Assembly: GCF_000768705.1 (NCBI RefSeq)
Contig: NZ_AVPJ01000004.1
Location: 62,001 to 126,000, forward strand
Source: Knoellia sinensis KCTC 19936
GTDB taxonomy: Bacteria; Actinomycetota; Actinomycetes; Actinomycetales; Dermatophilaceae
Direction of reading: 5' to 3'
DNA length: 64,000 nt
Shown: positions 7,996-15,852 of the stretch, piece after piece
How positions within the stretch are numbered: the stretch's first letter is position 1
Layout: the number at the start of each line of letters is the position of its first letter
Position numbers and translations under genes: made by a program
The notes under the pieces: model-generated
The model's input: the letters and a program-made list of their open reading frames with translations, nothing else
The model's database searches: none
What the model was told of the DNA's origin: nothing

Positions 7996-8979
7996 GTGCG
8001 CATCGCTGTGACTGGATCCATCGCCTCCGACCACCTCATGACGTTCCGTGGACGCTTCGCGGACTCCTTGGTCGTCGAGCAGCTCGACAAGATCTCGGTG
8101 AGCTTCCTCGCCGACACATTGGAGATCCGGCGAGGGGGAGTGGCCGGCAACATCTGCTTCGGCATGGCCTCCCTCGGTCAGTCGCCGCTGTTGGTCGGCG
8201 CGGCCGGTGAGGACTTCGCCGACTACCGCAGTTGGCTCACTCGCCACGGCGTGAACTGTGATCACGTGCTCATCTCGACGACGAAGCACACGGCCAGGTT
8301 CGTCTGCACCACGGACGACGACATGGCGCAGATGGCGACGTTCTATGCCGGTGCCATGAGTGAGGCCCGGCTCATCGAGCTCGGTCCCATCACGGCGCAG
8401 GAGCCACTCGACCTGGTCCTCATCGGAGCGAACGACCCGGAGGCGATGGTCCGTCACACGGATGAGTGCCGCACACGCGGAATCACCTTCGTCGCGGACC
8501 CGTCGCAGCAGCTGGCCTTCGCGGACGGCTCGGTCATCCGCACGCTCATCGAGGGCGCGGACTACCTCTTCACCAACGAGTACGAATCGCACCTCACCGA
8601 GCAGAAGACCGGGTGGAGCGCTGCTGACATCGCGGCTCAGGTGACGACGCGCGTCATCACCAAGGGCAAGGACGGTGCAGTCATCGTCACCCGGGGCGAG
8701 GACCCCATCGAGGTCCCCATCGCCGGCGAGGTCCACCGTGCGGACCCCACCGGTGTCGGCGACGCCTTCCGGGCGGGCTTCCTCACGGGTCTGTCTGCGG
8801 GGCTCGAACACCGGCGCTGCGCCGAGATCGGTTCGCTCCTCGCGACCTACGTCATCGAGACGGTGGGTACCCAGGAGTACGTCCTCGACAAGGCGACGTT
8901 CCTCGACCGGCTCGCGCATGCCTACGGCGACGAGTCGGCGGCGGAGGTCGAACCGCACATCACGTGTGCGAGGCCCTGA
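7996..8979 (+). CDS. adoK: Adenosine kinase (PfkB family, AdoK/CbhK type)
   Basis: 327 aa from GTG 7996. The sequence follows the M. tuberculosis adenosine kinase Rv2202c closely along its length as I recall it: AVTGSIASDHLMTFRGRF at the N-terminus, RGGVAGNICFG, RHGVNCDHVLIS, FVADPSQQLA, and the PfkB signature with catalytic Asp in DPTGVGDAFRAGFLTG near residue 252. It phosphorylates adenosine to AMP (purine salvage); older annotation calls it carbohydrate kinase CbhK. It sits between the PadR operon and aat, 9 nt ahead of aat. Confidence 0.92.
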   Translation: MRIAVTGSIASDHLMTFRGRFADSLVVEQLDKISVSFLADTLEIRRGGVAGNICFGMASLGQSPLLVGAAGEDFADYRSWLTRHGVNCDHVLISTTKHTARFVCTTDDDMAQMATFYAGAMSEARLIELGPITAQEPLDLVLIGANDPEAMVRHTDECRTRGITFVADPSQQLAFADGSVIRTLIEGADYLFTNEYESHLTEQKTGWSAADIAAQVTTRVITKGKDGAVIVTRGEDPIEVPIAGEVHRADPTGVGDAFRAGFLTGLSAGLEHRRCAEIGSLLATYVIETVGTQEYVLDKATFLDRLAHAYGDESAAEVEPHITCARP

Positions 8980-8988
8980 CCCACGGTC

Positions 8989-9675
8989 GTGAGCGTCCCC
9001 TACCCGCCCCAGGAGCCGGCAACCACTGAGTGGGCCCTCGGTCGCGTCCGCCCGACGGACGACGAGGACCTCGTGGCCGCCGGTGCCGACCTGGAGCCGG
9101 GGACACTGCTCGCCGCCTACCGCGCAGGGCTCTTCCCCATGGGACTCGGCGACCACGGCGCGCGACCCATCGGCTGGTGGTCGCCGGAGCCTCGTGGTGT
9201 CCTCGTCCCGGGCGAGTTCCGGGAGCGTCGATCCCTCAAGAAGGCCCGCGCCAAGTTCGACGTCAGGGTCGATACCGCGTTCGTCGACGTGATGCGCCGT
9301 TGTGCGGACCCTGAGCGAGAGGGGCGCTGGATCACCGACGAGATCGTCTCCGCGTACACGGAGATGCACCATCTCGGGTGGGCGCACAGCATTGAGTCGT
9401 GGCGCGACGGGGAGCTGGTGGGCGGCCTCTATGGCATCGCGATTGGGGGTCTGTTCGCGGGGGAGTCGATGTTTCACACGGTCCCGGACGCGTCCAAGGT
9501 CGCGCTGGCCGCACTCGTCGACATCGTCAGAGCCGACGACGACCCTCGCCGGATCATCGACGTCCAGTGGGCGACTGAGCACCTCGCGGGACTGGGCGTG
9601 GCCGAGTGGCCCCGCGCGCGCTACCTCACGGCCCTCGAGACGGCGCTGAAGGCGCCACCCCTACGTTTCGGCTGA
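8989..9675 (+). CDS. aat: Leucyl/phenylalanyl-tRNA-protein transferase
   Basis: 228 aa from GTG 8989. It adds Leu or Phe from charged tRNA to N-terminal Arg or Lys of proteins, marking them for ClpS/ClpAP degradation (N-degron pathway). Family segments are visible: AYRAGLFPMG, GWWSPEPRGVL, WITDEIVSAYTEMHHLGWAHSIE, GGLYGIAIGGLFAGESMF and IDVQWATEHLAGLG. Length fits. It is probably co-transcribed with adoK, and it is convergent with tusA, leaving only 3 nt between stops. Confidence 0.96.
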   Translation: MSVPYPPQEPATTEWALGRVRPTDDEDLVAAGADLEPGTLLAAYRAGLFPMGLGDHGARPIGWWSPEPRGVLVPGEFRERRSLKKARAKFDVRVDTAFVDVMRRCADPEREGRWITDEIVSAYTEMHHLGWAHSIESWRDGELVGGLYGIAIGGLFAGESMFHTVPDASKVALAALVDIVRADDDPRRIIDVQWATEHLAGLGVAEWPRARYLTALETALKAPPLRFG

Positions 9676-9678
9676 CCG

Positions 9679-9912
9679 TCACCCCAGGACGACCATGTAT
9701 GCCGTGTGCTCGCCTTGTCGGTCCAGCGTCACCGTGTGACCGCGCATCCGTGCCCACGCGGGGATGTCGGACTCGGCGGCGGGATCATCGGCAAGCACCC
9801 GCAGGGTGCTGCCGGGGGGCCTGTTGCGCGCCACTTTGGCGAGCTGGATCACCGGGAGGGGGCACTTGAGGCCGCGCGCGTCGACGTCGACATCCGGGGC
9901 GGGGGCGGTCAC
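9679..9912 (-). CDS. TusA-family sulfur-carrier protein
   Basis: 77 aa. The hallmark is DARGLKCPLPVIQLAK, with the persulfide-carrying cysteine in the CPxP motif near residue 17, followed by the beta-alpha-beta TusA fold ending in HTAYMVVLG. It receives persulfide sulfur, classically from a cysteine desulfurase, for tRNA thiolation or cofactor synthesis. The start GTG 9912 overlaps the stop of the upstream desulfurase-like gene (GTGA), so the pair is translationally coupled. The putative donor lacks its PLP lysine (see that entry), so the sulfur source is unclear. Confidence 0.9.
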   Translation of the reverse strand: MTAPAPDVDVDARGLKCPLPVIQLAKVARNRPPGSTLRVLADDPAAESDIPAWARMRGHTVTLDRQGEHTAYMVVLG

Positions 9913-11039
9913 AGGTCGCTCACCCCGAGCCGGTCCCGGAGCTCGCCGATCACCTCGGGCAGCGCGTCGCAGAGCGCCTCGACGTCCCGCTCACGCTCTG
10001 GTGCGACGGCCTCGAGGGGCAGGGTGACGCGGACGTTTCCGTGTGTGAGTGCGCCCATGGCCGCCAGGACATGACTGGGTTCGAGGCGGCTCGAGGTGCA
10101 GGCCGAGCCCGACGTGACCGTGATCCCTCGCCGGTCGAGGGCGTCGACGATGCTCTCGCCGTCGACGTAGAGCGCGCTGAACGTCACGACGTGGGGGAGT
10201 CGCTCGAGCGGATCTCCGACGACGTCGACGTCCGTCACGCTGGCCGCGGCCCGGCGGATGCGCTCGACGAGCGCACTGGCCGACGCCGCTTCGTGCTGTT
10301 GCGTGTGTGCAGCCTGTTGCCACGCCTCGGCTGCCGCAAGGGCGAGAGGGACCCACGGGTCCGCCGGCTCCCGACCGTGCTCGGGCTCCCACCGCGGACC
10401 GGGGGGGTCGAAGCGCGTGCCGGTACGGACGACGAGTACCCCCAGAGGTGGCCCTGCCACTGTGGATGCGTCCCCGACGAGGACGTCGAAGTCCGTGGGT
10501 GGCTCGACCCGGCCCAGCGACGAGGTGCCGTCCACCAGGAGCGGGAGGTGGGCTGCACGGCATACGGAGAAAAGTTCTTCCAGCGGCTGCATCGTGCCGA
10601 CCTCGCCGTTGGCCTGTTGCAGCATCACCGCCGCCACTCGCGGCTCCTCGCCGAGCGCGAATCGCAGGCTCTCGGGCTGCAGTCGGCCCAGGCTGTCGAC
10701 CTGAAGGGGAGTGCTGCTGGGATCGGCGTCGTGCGCCTCGTGGAGCAGGACTGCCCGATCCACTGCAGAGGTCACGAGTCTTGCCCCGGCGCGCCGTCGC
10801 CCGTGGCGCAGGCCCGCGACGCCCACCCTGAGCGCGTGCTCGGCACTGGGATGGAAGGAGAGCTCGTCCTCGCGGACGCCCAGCGAGGCGGCGATGCTCT
10901 CTCGCGCGCGGTCGAGCAACAGCCGTGCGCGACGCCCGTCGGCGTGCAGGCGGCGAGGGTCCGCCCAGCCCGCCTCCAGGGCGGCAAGGAGGGTCTCTCG
11001 GGCAGCGGGATGGAGAGGGCTGCGGGTGGCGTCCAGCAC
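9909..11039 (-). CDS. Cysteine-desulfurase-like class V aminotransferase, PLP lysine missing
   Basis: 376 aa from GTG 11039, chosen because LDATRSPLHPAARE starts the family; an in-frame ATG/GTG further out would overlap ctaC control sequence. The fold is that of NifS/IscS, with DATRSPLHP, QQANGEVGTMQP, LLVDGTSSLG and TSGSACTSSRLEPSHVL. The persulfide-accepting cysteine is kept (about Cys314). The position of the Schiff-base lysine, normally SAHKxxGPxG, reads DASTVAGPPLG, with Thr193 in place of Lys. The histidine that stacks on PLP also seems replaced (SAVDRAVL). If the protein is functional it may bind sulfur or act as a partner for TusA without PLP chemistry. It is coupled to tusA and divergent from ctaC. 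Confidence 0.8.
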   Translation of the reverse strand: MLDATRSPLHPAARETLLAALEAGWADPRRLHADGRRARLLLDRARESIAASLGVREDELSFHPSAEHALRVGVAGLRHGRRRAGARLVTSAVDRAVLLHEAHDADPSSTPLQVDSLGRLQPESLRFALGEEPRVAAVMLQQANGEVGTMQPLEELFSVCRAAHLPLLVDGTSSLGRVEPPTDFDVLVGDASTVAGPPLGVLVVRTGTRFDPPGPRWEPEHGREPADPWVPLALAAAEAWQQAAHTQQHEAASASALVERIRRAAASVTDVDVVGDPLERLPHVVTFSALYVDGESIVDALDRRGITVTSGSACTSSRLEPSHVLAAMGALTHGNVRVTLPLEAVAPERERDVEALCDALPEVIGELRDRLGVSDL

Positions 11040-11132
11040 GCCTCGACCGTAACGCCACCCGTCCCCGGGAAGTTCCGCACCATGCACTAGTGTTTGGTGG
11101 TGTTCCAGCAGACGACGCAGGAGGGTGCCACG

Positions 11133-12026
11133 GTGCCTCAGCACGACCACATCAACCCCCGCTCACGCGGCCGCCGAGCGGCCACGTGGGCCCTCGTGGC
11201 CGTGGCTGCGATGGTGGCCCTCAGCGGGTGTGAGTTGGGTGACTTCAGGGACGGTTATCTCCCGCAGGGAGTCACCGAGAACTCCGAGCGGGTGCGCAGC
11301 CTCTGGATCGGATCGTGGATCGCCGTCGGTGCGGTCGGCGTCCTGGTGTGGGGGCTCACGCTGTGGTGTGTCGTGGCCTACCGCCGCCGCCGCGACGACA
11401 ACGAACTTCCCGTGCAGCTGCGCTACAACGTGCCGCTGGAGATCCTCTACACGATCATCCCGATCTTCATGATCTCGGTGTTCTTCTTCTACACCGCTCG
11501 GGACCAGACGGCCCTCATGGACACGACCGAGGAGCCGGCCGTGACGGTCAACGTCGTCGGCAAGCAGTGGTCCTGGGACTTCAACTACGTCGAGGACGAC
11601 GTCCACGAAGTCGGCACGCAGGCGATCATGACGGGTGAGCCGGGCGCCGAGGAGACGATCCCGACGATGTACCTGCCGGTCGACGAGCGTGTCGAGTTCG
11701 TGCTGACCTCGCGCGATGTCATTCACTCCTTCTGGGTGCCGCAGTTCCTCCAGAAGCTCGACATGATCCCGGGCAAGGTCAACAAGTTCCAGGTCGTGCC
11801 GACGGAAGAGGGCACGTTCAAGGGCAAGTGTGCCGAGCTCTGCGGTGCCTACCACTCGCAGATGCTCTTCAACGTCAAGGTGGTGCCGCGTGCGGAGTTC
11901 GACGCCCACATGGCCGACCTCAAGTCGCGTGGTCAGACCGGAATGCTGGGCACGGACCTCAACCGTGAGGGTTCGGGTCTGGTTCCGGGCGAGGACCAGA
12001 AGCTGCCCGAGGAACTGAGGAACTGA
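11133..12026 (+). CDS. ctaC: Cytochrome c oxidase subunit II (CtaC)
   Basis: 297 aa from GTG 11133, selected by GGAGG at about 11119-11124; GTG 11094 lacks a ribosome site. It is a lipoprotein with lipobox VALSGC (Cys about 34), two membrane helices (about 55-80 and 105-125), then the periplasmic cupredoxin domain with [12 protein letters not shown] and the CuA ligand motif [13 protein letters not shown]. It takes electrons from the cytochrome bcc complex and passes them to subunit I. It is the first gene of ctaC-ctaD-ctaF, 4 nt before ctaD. Confidence 0.97.
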   Translation: MPQHDHINPRSRGRRAATWALVAVAAMVALSGCELGDFRDGYLPQGVTENSERVRSLWIGSWIAVGAVGVLVWGLTLWCVVAYRRRRDDNELPVQLRYNVPLEILYTIIPIFMISVFFFYTARDQTALMDTTEEPAVTVNVVGKQWSWDFNYVEDDVHEVGTQAIMTGEPGAEETIPTMYLPVDERVEFVLTSRDVIHSFWVPQFLQKLDMIPGKVNKFQVVPTEEGTFKGKCAELCGAYHSQMLFNVKVVPRAEFDAHMADLKSRGQTGMLGTDLNREGSGLVPGEDQKLPEELRN

Positions 12027-12030
12027 CGAC

Positions 12031-13791
12031 ATGAGTGCAGCAACCGAATCCAGCACGATGCTTCGCGAGCGGGAGAGCGCAGTGCGCCACCCGCGCGTCG
12101 CGCCCGGCGCCACCGTGGTCAAGTGGATCACCACGACCGACCACAAGGTCATCGGCAACCTCTACTTCATCACGTCGTTCGCCTGGTTCCTCATGGGCGG
12201 CGTCATGGCGCTGATCATTCGCGCCGAGCTGCTTCAGCCGGGCATGCAGGTCGTGGACAACCCCGACCAGTTCAACCAGCTGTTCACGATGCACGGCACG
12301 ATCATGCTGCTGCTGTTCGCGACACCGCTGTTCGCGGCCTTCGCCAACGCGCTGATGCCGTTGCAGATCGGCGCCCCCGATGTGTCGTTCCCGCGGCTCA
12401 ACATGTTCGCGTACTGGCTCTACCTCTTCGGTGGCCTCATCACCGCCGGCGGGTTCCTCACGCCAGGTGGTGCGGCAGCCTTCGGCTGGTTCGCCTACAC
12501 GCCGCTGTCCGACGCCTCCTACAGCCCGGGCGCAGGTGGCAACCTTTGGGTGTTCGGTCTGGCTCTGGCGGGCTTCGGCACGATCCTCGGATCGGTCAAC
12601 TTCATCACCACGATCCTGACGATGCGCGCGCCCGGAATGACGATGTTCCGGATGCCCATCTTCGTGTGGACCGTCCTCATCACCTCGATTCTTGTGCTCC
12701 TCATCTTCCCGGCACTGGCCGCTGCGCTCTTCGCGCTGGGCGCCGACCGTCGGTTCGGGGCGCACATCTTCGACCCGGACAGCGGCGGCGTGATGCTCTG
12801 GCAGCACGTCTTCTGGTTCTTCGGCCACCCCGAGGTCTACGTCATCGCCCTGCCGTTCTTCGGGATCATCTCCGAGATCCTCCCGGTGTTCTCGCGCAAG
12901 CCGATCTTCGGCTACAAGACCCTCGTCTACGCGACGATCGCCATCGCCGCCCTGTCGGTCTCGGTGTGGGCGCACCACATGTACGGCACGGGTCAGGTGC
13001 TGCTGCCGTTCTTCGCGATCATGACGATGCTCATCGCGGTCCCGACGGGCGTGAAGTTCTTCAACTGGATCGGCACGATGTGGGGCGGCAAGCTCACCTT
13101 CGAGACGCCGATGCTGTGGTCGATCGGCTTCCTCGTGACCTTCCTCTTCGGAGGCCTCACGGGCGTCATCCTGGCCAGCCCAGCGCTCGACTTCCACCTG
13201 ACCGACAGCTACTTCGTCGTGGCGCACTTCCACTACGTCGTCTTCGGCACGGTCGTGTTCGCGATGTTCGGTGGCTTCTACTTCTGGTGGCCCAAGCTCA
13301 CCGGCCGGATGCTCGACGAGAAGCTCGGCAAGGTCCACTTCTGGATGTTGTTCATCGGGTTCCACACGACGTTCCTCATCCAGCACCTGCTCGGCATCTG
13401 GGGCATGCCTCGGCGCTATGCCGACTACCTCCCCGAGGACGGCTTCACCTTCGCCAACCAGGTCTCGTCCGCTGGCGCGTTCCTCCTCGGCGCCTCGATG
13501 ATCCCGTTCTTCTACAACGTGTGGAAGACGTGGCGTCACGCGCCGCTCGTCGAGACCGACGACCCCTGGGGCTATGGCGCCTCGCTCGAGTGGGCCACGT
13601 CCTGCCCGCCGCCGCGGCACAACTTCAACTCCATCCCCCGGATCCGGTCGGAGCGCCCCGCGTTCGACCTGAACCACCCGGAGGCAGCCCCTGCTGGCTA
13701 CGAGCGGACTGGGCTGGTGAAGGTCATGGGGCCCGCGGACCTTGGTGACCAAGCGATGTCCTCGACAACGACGAAGAAGAAGGAGTCCTGA
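12031..13791 (+). CDS. ctaD: Cytochrome c oxidase subunit I (CtaD)
   Basis: 586 aa from ATG 12031 with GAGGAACTGAGGAACTGA upstream. This is the aa3 catalytic subunit with 12 membrane helices. The haem a ligand His is in FTMHGTIML. CuB His and cross-linked Tyr are in [15 protein letters not shown]. The CuB histidine pair is in WAHHMY. The haem a3/a His pair is in VAHFHYVV. It reduces O2 to water and pumps protons. The C-terminal tail of about 70 residues is cytoplasmic and includes SCPPPRHNF. It is in one operon with ctaC and ctaF. Confidence 0.98.
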   Translation: MSAATESSTMLRERESAVRHPRVAPGATVVKWITTTDHKVIGNLYFITSFAWFLMGGVMALIIRAELLQPGMQVVDNPDQFNQLFTMHGTIMLLLFATPLFAAFANALMPLQIGAPDVSFPRLNMFAYWLYLFGGLITAGGFLTPGGAAAFGWFAYTPLSDASYSPGAGGNLWVFGLALAGFGTILGSVNFITTILTMRAPGMTMFRMPIFVWTVLITSILVLLIFPALAAALFALGADRRFGAHIFDPDSGGVMLWQHVFWFFGHPEVYVIALPFFGIISEILPVFSRKPIFGYKTLVYATIAIAALSVSVWAHHMYGTGQVLLPFFAIMTMLIAVPTGVKFFNWIGTMWGGKLTFETPMLWSIGFLVTFLFGGLTGVILASPALDFHLTDSYFVVAHFHYVVFGTVVFAMFGGFYFWWPKLTGRMLDEKLGKVHFWMLFIGFHTTFLIQHLLGIWGMPRRYADYLPEDGFTFANQVSSAGAFLLGASMIPFFYNVWKTWRHAPLVETDDPWGYGASLEWATSCPPPRHNFNSIPRIRSERPAFDLNHPEAAPAGYERTGLVKVMGPADLGDQAMSSTTTKKKES

Positions 13792-13794
13792 GCC

Positions 13795-14199
13795 ATGCTG
13801 GCGATGGAACGCGTCATGTGGATCTTCGGCGCCTTCGCGGCGGCCGTGGCCGTGGTCTACGGTGTGTGGGGCGAGTGGAGTGAGCCGGTCGGTCTCGTTG
13901 GTCTGACCCTGGGCGCACTGCTCGGCTTCATGATCGCCGGGTACCTGAGCATCACGCGTCGCAAGCTGGAGGGTGTCCCGCCTGAGGACGACCCGCTCGG
14001 CGAGATCAGCGACATCGCCGGCGACTACGGCTTCTTCAGCCCGCACAGCTGGTGGCCCCTGTGGCTCGCCGCGTCGTGCGCGGTGATGTTCCTCGGGCTG
14101 GCCATTGGCTGGTGGCTCGTGGCCCTCGGCGCGTTCTTCGTCATTCCCGCGCTGGTTGGGTGGGTCTTCGAGTACTGGAAGGGCCCCCACGCGCTCTGA
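13795..14199 (+). CDS. ctaF: Cytochrome c oxidase subunit IV (CtaF)
   Basis: 134 aa, with four predicted membrane segments (about 7-25, 32-52, 83-103, 105-125). It is the small actinobacterial aa3 subunit of the CtaF type (M. tuberculosis Rv2199c). It contains the usual soluble loop RRKLEGVPPEDDPLGEISDIAGDYGFFSPHSWWP (named here as the segment from about residue 61 to 94). The start is ATG 13795, 3 nt after ctaD, with AAGGAG upstream. It stabilises the supercomplex. The operon ends at the hairpin at 14227. Confidence 0.92.
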   Translation: MLAMERVMWIFGAFAAAVAVVYGVWGEWSEPVGLVGLTLGALLGFMIAGYLSITRRKLEGVPPEDDPLGEISDIAGDYGFFSPHSWWPLWLAASCAVMFLGLAIGWWLVALGAFFVIPALVGWVFEYWKGPHAL

Positions 14200-14226
14200 G
14201 CGAACTTTCCGGTTCGCCCACGCATG

Positions 14227-14272
14227 ACAACGGCCGCGTCGCCCCGATAATTCGGGGCGACGCGGCCGTTGT
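14227..14272. terminator. Long hairpin terminator after ctaF
   Basis: 20-bp stem, 14227-14246 with 14253-14272, and a six-base AT loop (ATAATT). It lies just before the DUF3500 gene. Confidence 0.85.
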
Positions 14273-14291
14273 TCGACAGCAGACTGGGCCT

Positions 14292-15284
14292 GTGACCCTC
14301 GATGACGCGGCACAGTCTGCCGCCGCCACTGCTGCAACCATCCAAGCACTCTCCACGGCCGCGGACGCTCTGACGGCCATGCTGTCGCCGGCACAGAGGG
14401 ACGCCGCGTTCGCCGTCCTCGACGACCCGACCTGGACCCAGTGGAGCTATCTGCCGGGTGACCGTCCCGGGCTCAGCCTTGAGGCTGCGCCACCGGACGT
14501 GCTCGACGCCGTGAAGGCTCTCGTCGCGGCATCGCACTCACCGCATGGGGCACGGCTCGTGGAGGGTGCCATCGAGGTGGAACGCGAACGCCGCCGTCTC
14601 GTGACCGGTGAGAAGCCGAGCGGCGATCGGTACTGGGTGCGGGTCTATGGCACGCCGGGCAGTGACCAGCCATGGGGGTGTCGCTTCAACGGCCACCATG
14701 TGGGAGTGCACGTCTCCGTGGCCGACGGGGCCGTGACTGTCACACCCCATTTCGTCGGTGCGGAACCGGCACGGATCCCCGAGGGGCCCTTGGCCGGCGC
14801 TCGACTGCTCGGACCTGAGGAGGATCTTGCACGGGACCTGCTCGCGCAGATGAGTCCAGCGCAGCTCAGCCAGGCCATCACCTCCGACATGGCGCCGGCC
14901 GACATCCTCAGCGGCATGGATCCTGTCGTGGATCCGAGCGTGCTCCCGCAGGGCGTGCGTCGGGCTGACCTTGACGCCGGAGCTCGGCGTGCGTTTGACG
15001 CGTTGGTCCGGCGATATCTCGACAGGCTCCCCGAGGCCTACGCGCGCGAATGGTGGGAGGAAGCCATGGATGTTGCTGCGGACGACCTGGCCTTCGCGTG
15101 GGCGGGCGGCACGCGGGTTGCCGAGGGGCACTACTACTGCGTCACGAGTCCAGTGCTCCTCATTGAGTACGACAACACTCAGGACGACGCCAATCACGCC
15201 CACTCGGTCCTGCGGCACCTACGGGACGACTTCGGCGGTGACGTTCTGCGGCGACACCGACGTGCCGCACACGACGCCAACTGA
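14292..15284 (+). CDS. DUF3500-domain protein
   Basis: 330 aa from GTG 14292, the first in-frame start after the ctaF terminator; a longer reading would run back through the hairpin and ctaF. The C-terminus carries the family signature: YYCVTSPVLLIEYDNTQDD then ANHAHSVLRHLRDDFGGDVL. An internal CRFNGHHVGVHVSV segment (about residues 135-150) adds conserved histidines. The function of DUF3500 is not established, and the clustered His/Asp/Asn suggests a metal site, which is inference. The stop codon lies inside a 16-bp hairpin shared with the convergent zincin gene. Confidence 0.85.
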   Translation: MTLDDAAQSAAATAATIQALSTAADALTAMLSPAQRDAAFAVLDDPTWTQWSYLPGDRPGLSLEAAPPDVLDAVKALVAASHSPHGARLVEGAIEVERERRRLVTGEKPSGDRYWVRVYGTPGSDQPWGCRFNGHHVGVHVSVADGAVTVTPHFVGAEPARIPEGPLAGARLLGPEEDLARDLLAQMSPAQLSQAITSDMAPADILSGMDPVVDPSVLPQGVRRADLDAGARRAFDALVRRYLDRLPEAYAREWWEEAMDVAADDLAFAWAGGTRVAEGHYYCVTSPVLLIEYDNTQDDANHAHSVLRHLRDDFGGDVLRRHRRAAHDAN

Positions 15285-15319
15285 ACCGCCCGGGGTGGGG
15301 TGGCGGGCGGTTCAGTTGG
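15277..15319. terminator. 16-bp bidirectional hairpin
   Basis: 15277-15292 pairs with 15304-15319 around a G-rich 11-nt loop, between the convergent DUF3500 and metallopeptidase genes. The left arm contains the DUF3500 stop codon. Confidence 0.8.
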
Positions 15320-15329
15320 GCTCGCTCTC

Positions 15330-15683
15330 TCAGCCCCAGCCGAGTTCGTGCAGGGCGGCGTCGTCGATTCCGAAGTGGTGGGCGATCTCGTGCACCACCG
15401 TGATGGCGATTTCGTCACGGAGATCCTCGAGGTCCTCACACATCCGCGTGAGGGGCCCACGGAAGAGGGTGATGCGGTCTGGCAGGTTCCCGACACCCCA
15501 GCCCGAGTCCCGCTCGGTGCGTGGCACGCCGTCGTAGAGGCCGAGCAGGTCTGGGTCGTCGCTCGGGGGCTCGTCCTCGATGAGGAAGACGACGTTGTCG
15601 AGCAGGGACATGAATTCTTCGGGCACCTCATCGAGAGACTCCTCGACGATCAGCTCGAACTGCTCCGGCGGGATCGGTTCCAC
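15330..15683 (-). CDS. Small zincin-type metallopeptidase (PF06262 family)
   Basis: 117 aa. The zinc motif HEIAHHFGIDD (HExxHxxGxxD) lies at about 97-107 near the C-terminus. The preceding region, LFRGPLTRMCEDLEDLRDEI, matches the 'possibl zinc metallo-peptidase' family common in actinobacteria. No signal peptide or membrane helix is visible, so it is cytoplasmic. The family fold is that of minimal metzincin-like proteases, and targets are unknown. It stands alone between the two respiratory operons. Confidence 0.88.
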   Translation of the reverse strand: MEPIPPEQFELIVEESLDEVPEEFMSLLDNVVFLIEDEPPSDDPDLLGLYDGVPRTERDSGWGVGNLPDRITLFRGPLTRMCEDLEDLRDEIAITVVHEIAHHFGIDDAALHELGWG

Positions 15684-15772
15684 CGACCCAGCCTGTCACG
15701 ACCCGGGTGAAGCACTCTGAGGAGGGTCGCGGGGTCCGCCGGTGGTTGGCGGGGGGGAGCGCTGCCCGGGAC

Positions 15773-15809
15773 AAGGGCGACCCCCGGGACCATGTCCCGG
15801 GGGTCGCCC
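15773..15809 (-). terminator. 17-bp hairpin terminator after qcrB
   Basis: 15773-15789 pairs perfectly with 15793-15809 with a 3-nt loop. It lies downstream of the qcrB stop (15853) on the minus strand, with no U-tract. Confidence 0.8.
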
Positions 15810-15852
15810 TCAAGCTGGCGCGGTGGGCGAGACGATCACGCCCACCGCATGT

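Noticed and set aside
11959-14394. An 811-codon minus-strand frame over ctaD
   Set aside because: Composition (long Arg/Glu/His runs) is typical of the antisense frame of a high-GC membrane-protein gene; no known motif.
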